A stretch of 64,000 bases of DNA from Promethearchaeota archaeon (GTDB lineage Archaea; Asgardarchaeota; Lokiarchaeia; Sigyniarchaeales; SOKP01): the NCBI GenBank assembly GCA_019058245.1, contig JAHPZJ010000028.1, positions 62,001 through 126,000 on the forward strand. Reading direction: 5' to 3'. Below the pieces are notes generated by a model. It did no database searches and had not been told where the DNA came from. It saw nothing but the letters and a program-made list of their open reading frames with translations. Of this stretch, positions 58,970 through 64,000 are shown one piece after another. A program made the position numbers and the translations under genes. The number at the start of each line of letters is the position of its first letter. The stretch's first letter is position 1.

Positions 58970-59425
58970 TTATAGATTAATATTTACATTTACCTCAATT
59001 CCAGATCTTACTGATTGTGTTACTATACAATATTGCTCGAAAAAACTAAAACCATCTTTTAGTGGTTTCAAACATTGTTTTGCTCTTTTAAGAGTTTCTG
59101 GATTTTCTATTTTTGGTACTATATCAACTTCTATTTTTTTAATTCTCCAAAAACCTTTCTCATTTCTTAAAATAATAACTTCTGCTTCCGCATTGAAATC
59201 CTCTACTTTAAACTCTCTTTTCTTGAGACAGAAAATAAAACTGGCACTTAAACACCCTAATATTGCAAGTGCTAACATTCTTGAAGGATTTGGTCCAAGC
59301 ATATCCACTTCTTCACGATGTTCTTCATCAATATAACAGTCTTTAACCTTCATAGTTCCTAAGTCGCATTTAAAAATCATTTGAGACTCAAACTCGTCTA
59401 ATTTTAATCCCACTTTAGTTTTCAT
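58970..59425 (-). CDS. OsmC-family protein (tandem paralogue)
   Basis: MLALAILGCLSASFIFCLKKR and FFEQYCIVTQSVRSGIEVNVNI. Confidence 0.8.
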   Translation of the reverse strand: MKTKVGLKLDEFESQMIFKCDLGTMKVKDCYIDEEHREEVDMLGPNPSRMLALAILGCLSASFIFCLKKREFKVEDFNAEAEVIILRNEKGFWRIKKIEVDIVPKIENPETLKRAKQCLKPLKDGFSFFEQYCIVTQSVRSGIEVNVNINL

Positions 59426-59466
59426 TTCATCAGAAATAACTCACACCTCATAAATATTAATTAGGT

Positions 59467-59997
59467 TCAATTCAATCTTTTTTTATTATTATCCATATTT
59501 TTAAACAGAGAAAATAACTCTTCTCTTTTTGACTTATCGTTTTTTATTTCTTGTAGTAATTTATTTATTTCATTTAATTTTAGTTTGTAATACTTTAGTT
59601 CTTCCTTAATTTCTGAATGAATTATTGATAAATCTATAGAATCGTCGATTGAGCATGCTTTTTTAACAAATTTGAAGCATTGATTAATCCTTTGAGTTAA
59701 TAAATCATCATCAAATTGTTTATCAATTAAAATATTAATTTGATCAATTAACCACTCATTATTTTCGTTTTTTATAATTTGTAATTGGATTTGAGGAAAA
59801 TCTAATTCCTCTTTATTATTTTTTAAACAATTAACTATACTAGCATTAATACAATTTATATATGTTTTATCAGGTAAAATTGATACTGGATTCGACATCA
59901 AATCTATATTTTTTTCACCTACTTCATCAAGAATACAAGTAAATAAATTATTATCATTTAAATTACATTCAAAAAGCTTTTGATCATTTTCATTCAT
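59467..59997 (-). CDS. Divergent OsmC-like paralogue with C-terminal coiled coil
   Basis: YINCINASIVNCLKNNKEELDFPQIQLQIIKNENNEWLIDQINILID...KACSIDDSIDLSI aligns with the two neighbours. Confidence 0.6.
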   Translation of the reverse strand: MNENDQKLFECNLNDNNLFTCILDEVGEKNIDLMSNPVSILPDKTYINCINASIVNCLKNNKEELDFPQIQLQIIKNENNEWLIDQINILIDKQFDDDLLTQRINQCFKFVKKACSIDDSIDLSIIHSEIKEELKYYKLKLNEINKLLQEIKNDKSKREELFSLFKNMDNNKKRLN

Positions 59998-60169
59998 ATG
60001 ATATTTCTCTAAAATTTCCTTATATTAATTAGTTTTATATACAATTAATTTGGTATCTTACAAATAAAATTATTGTTTAAATGTGAATTTTTTATCCTTA
60101 TTACAATAAGGAGTACTTTAAAAAAATAACCATCAAAGCTGTTCAAATTAAATTATATTCAGCTTAATT

Positions 60170-60760
60170 TTAGCTTGTTTCCATTTTCTTTAAATGAAGA
60201 TGTCGAGTTAAATGAAAATAGATAAATGGAATATAGAGAAGAGTAATAAGGATAAATTCAAAAGCATAAATAACTATAAATGTAATCATAAGAATAAAAA
60301 GGCAAACCTCGATACTTAGATAAATTTTATTACTATAATATTTTTCATCAAAGAATGACGCAGGATTGTTATATTTGGATAAATAATCAGAAAGATTTTC
60401 AAATTCCTCTTTTGATATTAAAAACTTTAATCCTACTTGTTTTTTTGTAAAATAGAAAATATTTGTGCCCCAATCTAAAGTATCAATTAAAATATGAATA
60501 AAATAAGAAATTCCACTTAAGATTAAAACTATCCAATTAAAAATAAATCCTAAAATTAGGATAATTAGACTTGGAATAATTGAGTGGGTTATTAACATCC
60601 TATGATTATTATCTTTAGCAAATTTTGAAAAAAATATATCAAAATCACATATGAATGAAAATGACACTATAATAGAGAATTCCATGAGATTAAAATGAAA
60701 AAAGTAATTGAAAATTGAAGCGATGATAACTCCTACTGCAAAATGACTATTTATGTGCAT
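60170..60760 (-). CDS. Membrane-bound metal-dependent hydrolase, YdjM-like
   Basis: MHINSHFAVGVIIASIFNYFF...CDFDIFFSKFAKDNNHRMLITHSIIPSL...HILIDTLDWGT. Confidence 0.72.
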   Translation of the reverse strand: MHINSHFAVGVIIASIFNYFFHFNLMEFSIIVSFSFICDFDIFFSKFAKDNNHRMLITHSIIPSLIILILGFIFNWIVLILSGISYFIHILIDTLDWGTNIFYFTKKQVGLKFLISKEEFENLSDYLSKYNNPASFFDEKYYSNKIYLSIEVCLFILMITFIVIYAFEFILITLLYIPFIYFHLTRHLHLKKMETS

Positions 60761-60783
60761 AAATTTTAATTCCTATCGAATAA

Positions 60784-61767
60784 TTAATAAATGTATTTTT
60801 TTTTCTTAATTCTTTTTAAAACTGCCTTTTTTGTTTCAAATCCTGCAGGACCTTTTTTTTCAACAAGAAAAGACGCTGCTGCGGAGGCTAAGTAAGCTGC
60901 CTTTTCAATTGATTTCCAAGATTTATCCGAATGAATAAATTCATATAGAAATATAGAAAAATATACATCTCCAGCACCAGTCTCATCCAATACCCTCTTG
61001 GGTTTAAAGGCGGGAATTTTTAATATGTTTTCATCTCTCCTAGTGAGCATCGAACCTTTTTCTCCTAATGTCATAATGTATATTCCGTTATTTTTGTATT
61101 TATAATAGTGAGTTATAATATCGTTATAATTTACGCATTTTCTTGCAATAAGTTTCATTTCTTCCTCTGAACCTTTCAAGATTAATCTGTCGCCTATTAA
61201 TTCTATAATATTTTCCATATTAGCTATGATTTCTTCATCGTAAACATATTTGACTTTACCATCATTTTCAATTTTTCTTATAAAGCCCTGTAAATCTATA
61301 CCTATGTATGTTTTAGGAAATTTCTTTAAAATTTGAGAAATATATTCATAAGAGATCTCATTACACAATGGTACTAAAACGAAAGCATCAGGAGGATCTC
61401 TAAAAAAATTTGTTGGTATGTCATTAAAATCAAGATTAGGACTTCTAGAGTTAAGTGTTAAACTTCTTTTATGATCAAAATAATCAAGAACAAAATTTGT
61501 ATTTTCTGTTTGAGAGTATTTAATTCCACTTAAATCAATATTCTTATTCTTTATTTTATCTAATAAAGAAATATTGAAATTTAATTTTCCAATATGAGAA
61601 ATTATTCTAATATCAACATTATTAATATATTCACTTAAGGCTAATGAACAAAAAGTTGTACTACCTCCTAAACTAGGCTTGTTAAGTCTTTTAAAACGAA
61701 TGATATGATCAATGGCAAAATGACCAGTAAAAGTTATAGAGGTATTCTTAAGACTTTGTCTATTCAT
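60784..61767 (-). CDS. PfkB-family carbohydrate/nucleoside kinase
   Basis: FTGHFAIDHIIRFKRLNKPSLGGSTTFCSLAL and DETGAGDVYFSIFLYEF. Confidence 0.9.
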   Translation of the reverse strand: MNRQSLKNTSITFTGHFAIDHIIRFKRLNKPSLGGSTTFCSLALSEYINNVDIRIISHIGKLNFNISLLDKIKNKNIDLSGIKYSQTENTNFVLDYFDHKRSLTLNSRSPNLDFNDIPTNFFRDPPDAFVLVPLCNEISYEYISQILKKFPKTYIGIDLQGFIRKIENDGKVKYVYDEEIIANMENIIELIGDRLILKGSEEEMKLIARKCVNYNDIITHYYKYKNNGIYIMTLGEKGSMLTRRDENILKIPAFKPKRVLDETGAGDVYFSIFLYEFIHSDKSWKSIEKAAYLASAAASFLVEKKGPAGFETKKAVLKRIKKKKYIY

Positions 61768-61770
61768 TTA

Positions 61771-62895
61771 TTAGGATTTTAATTTTTTAATAATGTTATC
61801 CTTTTCTTCTATTGTTATCTTTAACTTATTAATTTTATTTTGTAAATCGTCAACTAGATATTTCATTGTTGTTTCCTCACTAGCGGGTTGAGCTTGTTGA
61901 TTACTTTTTAGTTCCACAATTAATTTTTCTTTTTCTTCCAATTGTGCTTGGAGATTATTTATCATTTTTTCCTTTTCGTTACTTTCAGCAGTTTTTGTTG
62001 TTTCTTGCTTATTCTTTTGTAAGGATGTTTGTATCTGCGTAAGTTGGTTTTTAAGATCTTCATTTTCTCTCTTAAGATCTCTTAATTCATCCGGTTGTAA
62101 TTGGAATCCTCGACTTTTTATTGTTCGTTCAAGTTCAGATTTTTCACTATTTAATTTTTCAACAATTTGTTTATATTTATTAAGATCTGATTGAAGATCT
62201 TGACATAGTATTTCTAAAGTCGCTGATGAGGATTGGATTGATTTAGATTTTTGTGTAGCTGTTTTTGGTTCTTCCACTGGAACTATATTATCAATAGTTT
62301 GTTTTTTCATACTTTCTTCTAATTGTTGGTTTAATAAATCGTTTTTTTCAATTAATTCATTAATTTTATTTTCTTGTTCATTAATTTGGTTTTTCTTATT
62401 CGATAATTCAGATTGTAAATTATCAATTAAAGCGGTGGTCATTTCAGAATCTTTTTCTGTAGAAGCTTTCTCAATAGGTTTTGATATCTTTGAAGCTGTT
62501 TCTAATTTTATTTTTAATTCGGTAATTTCGTTTTCTTTATTTTTCAAATTGTTTTCTTTTTCAGCTAAATTTTTTTCTAAGACTGTTAACTTACTATTTA
62601 ACACTATATTTTCTTCTTGAATTTCAGTTAATTTTTTATCATCAACCTTTCCAGCTTTTTCTAATTTTTGTTTTAAAATTTTGTTTTCTTCGATTACGTT
62701 CTTAACGATTTCTTCGGTTTTTGTGATTAATTCTACATTTTCTTTAATTTTAGTTTTCAATTCTTCATTCTCATTTTCAATTTCTCTAATTTTGTTAATA
62801 GTATCATCAATTTGATTAGGGTTTTTTATCTCCCCTTCCATTTTTTTTCTCCAGAGACTGATGAAATCCTCTACTTTTTTATTATTTTCCGGCAT
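61771..62895 (-). CDS. Long coiled-coil protein
   Basis: Near-continuous heptad-like E/K/L/N pattern over ~370 aa. Confidence 0.78.
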   Translation of the reverse strand: MPENNKKVEDFISLWRKKMEGEIKNPNQIDDTINKIREIENENEELKTKIKENVELITKTEEIVKNVIEENKILKQKLEKAGKVDDKKLTEIQEENIVLNSKLTVLEKNLAEKENNLKNKENEITELKIKLETASKISKPIEKASTEKDSEMTTALIDNLQSELSNKKNQINEQENKINELIEKNDLLNQQLEESMKKQTIDNIVPVEEPKTATQKSKSIQSSSATLEILCQDLQSDLNKYKQIVEKLNSEKSELERTIKSRGFQLQPDELRDLKRENEDLKNQLTQIQTSLQKNKQETTKTAESNEKEKMINNLQAQLEEKEKLIVELKSNQQAQPASEETTMKYLVDDLQNKINKLKITIEEKDNIIKKLKS

Positions 62896-62943
62896 TTTCC
62901 TTCAAAACTTTCTTTTATCCTAATTATTGAATATTTAATTGGT

Positions 62944-63828
62944 TTATTTCATTACGATACCTGAAAAATATCCTACACAATATCCTCTAATATTTCCTGT
63001 TTTTTCTGAACTTGTATAGTACTGTAATAATTTACCCTTACTTGCATTTAAATTTTTAGAAATCATTATAAGGGATGCTATAGTTTGAGGTCCACATACA
63101 GTTGTTTTTGATGCAGCTTCAATTGTTTTTTCAGGATTAAGATCGATAAATCCTTCAATTACTTTTTGATCAATCTGTTTAAGTTTCATCAATTGCTCAG
63201 AATCATGGATTTCTTTATGAGTCATGTCAGAAGAAGCAACAATTACTACGTCTTTATCAAATGAGTTAATAGCTTTAGAAATATCACTTGAGATTTGATT
63301 TAAAGTATTAAAAGCCTTTGTAGAAATTATGATTGGTATAAATTTTACATCTTTTTCTAGGGAACAGTATTTAATAAACGGTAACTGTACTTCGATGTTA
63401 TGTTCTCTTCCAAAAGGATAACCTATAAATGCTGATTCATCATTTTTGATAATATCACTATATTCTAATATTTTCTTGGATAATTCTCCATCAATACGGA
63501 TATTTCCTAAAGGTGTTTCCCATTCGCCCTCATCCATTAACGCAACTTTGCCATAACCAATGTGATCTGTACCTAAGACTATTACAGTATCTGGTATTCT
63601 TTCCTTAAACAAATTAAAAAAGGTAAAAGCCGCGCAACATCCAGAATATATGTATCCAGCATGAGGAGAAACGCCCCCAATTATAGTTCTTTGATCTTGG
63701 TTTAGAGTGGTAGGTTCTTCTCCGGGTCCAAACTCTTTATTTAGAAAAGATTCTTTTAATATAGTAATTAGGTCAGGTTTATAACGTGGATAAAAGCTGC
63801 CAGCAACAGCAGCCTTTCTTATAACCAT
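62944..63828 (-). CDS. MEMO1/AmmeMemoRadiSam system protein B
   Basis: AAVAGSFYPRYKPDL, GGVSPHAGYIYSGCCAAF, VIVLGTDHIGYG, VIVASSDMTH. Confidence 0.94.
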   Translation of the reverse strand: MVIRKAAVAGSFYPRYKPDLITILKESFLNKEFGPGEEPTTLNQDQRTIIGGVSPHAGYIYSGCCAAFTFFNLFKERIPDTVIVLGTDHIGYGKVALMDEGEWETPLGNIRIDGELSKKILEYSDIIKNDESAFIGYPFGREHNIEVQLPFIKYCSLEKDVKFIPIIISTKAFNTLNQISSDISKAINSFDKDVVIVASSDMTHKEIHDSEQLMKLKQIDQKVIEGFIDLNPEKTIEAASKTTVCGPQTIASLIMISKNLNASKGKLLQYYTSSEKTGNIRGYCVGYFSGIVMK

Positions 63829-63949
63829 TTTTTTACCACGAGTTTTTTTTGTTTTGATATTTAAAATATGATTCTTAAGAATTATATATTTTCATCTAAT
63901 ACTAGATAAATTGAAAGATTTATTAAATTATTTTTAATATTTTTTAATA

Positions 63950-64000
63950 ATGAACCAAGTAAACAATGAACAAATCTCTCTTGATAATATTGATTTACCA
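63950..64000 (+). CDS. Start of a truncated CDS at window end
   Basis: MNQVNNEQISLDNIDLP... open to the window edge. Confidence 0.35.
   Translation, partial: MNQVNNEQISLDNIDLP

Noticed and set aside
1-64000. CRISPR arrays, transposons, rRNA/tRNA genes
   Set aside because: No regularly spaced repeats, transposase signatures or recognisable structural RNA genes were seen; weak or divergent RNAs could be missed without a covariance search.

Overview
AT-rich, gene-dense archaeal chromosome segment. The gene content points to an Asgard archaeon (Lokiarchaeia/Promethearchaeia-like): a gelsolin-like protein, two small GTPases fused to roadblock/longin-like domains, a vWA protein with RING-like fingers, RadA, archaeal CdhA, an MtrH homologue, GH57 enzymes and a MEMO1-like protein. 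No rRNA, tRNA, CRISPR array or transposase was recognised. Main points: (1) a same-strand cluster at 13201-16087 made of a Cys-rich MarR regulator, a perfect palindrome, an unannotated 27-aa peptide with two CC pairs, a SAM-methyltransferase/HgcA-like corrinoid membrane protein fusion, and an HgcB-like ferredoxin; (2) a cdhA gene whose conserved N-terminus lies in three reading-frame pieces separated by two ~32-34 nt insertions, each a hairpin plus a 7-nt tail, while the remaining ~700 codons are intact; (3) several genes (three tandem ICMT-like genes and a GalT-like gene) that seem to start at ATT/ATA codons behind Shine-Dalgarno-like motifs; (4) a small 'LCW' domain found fused to a gelsolin domain and also standing alone. 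All calls were made by reading the sequence; no database search was run.
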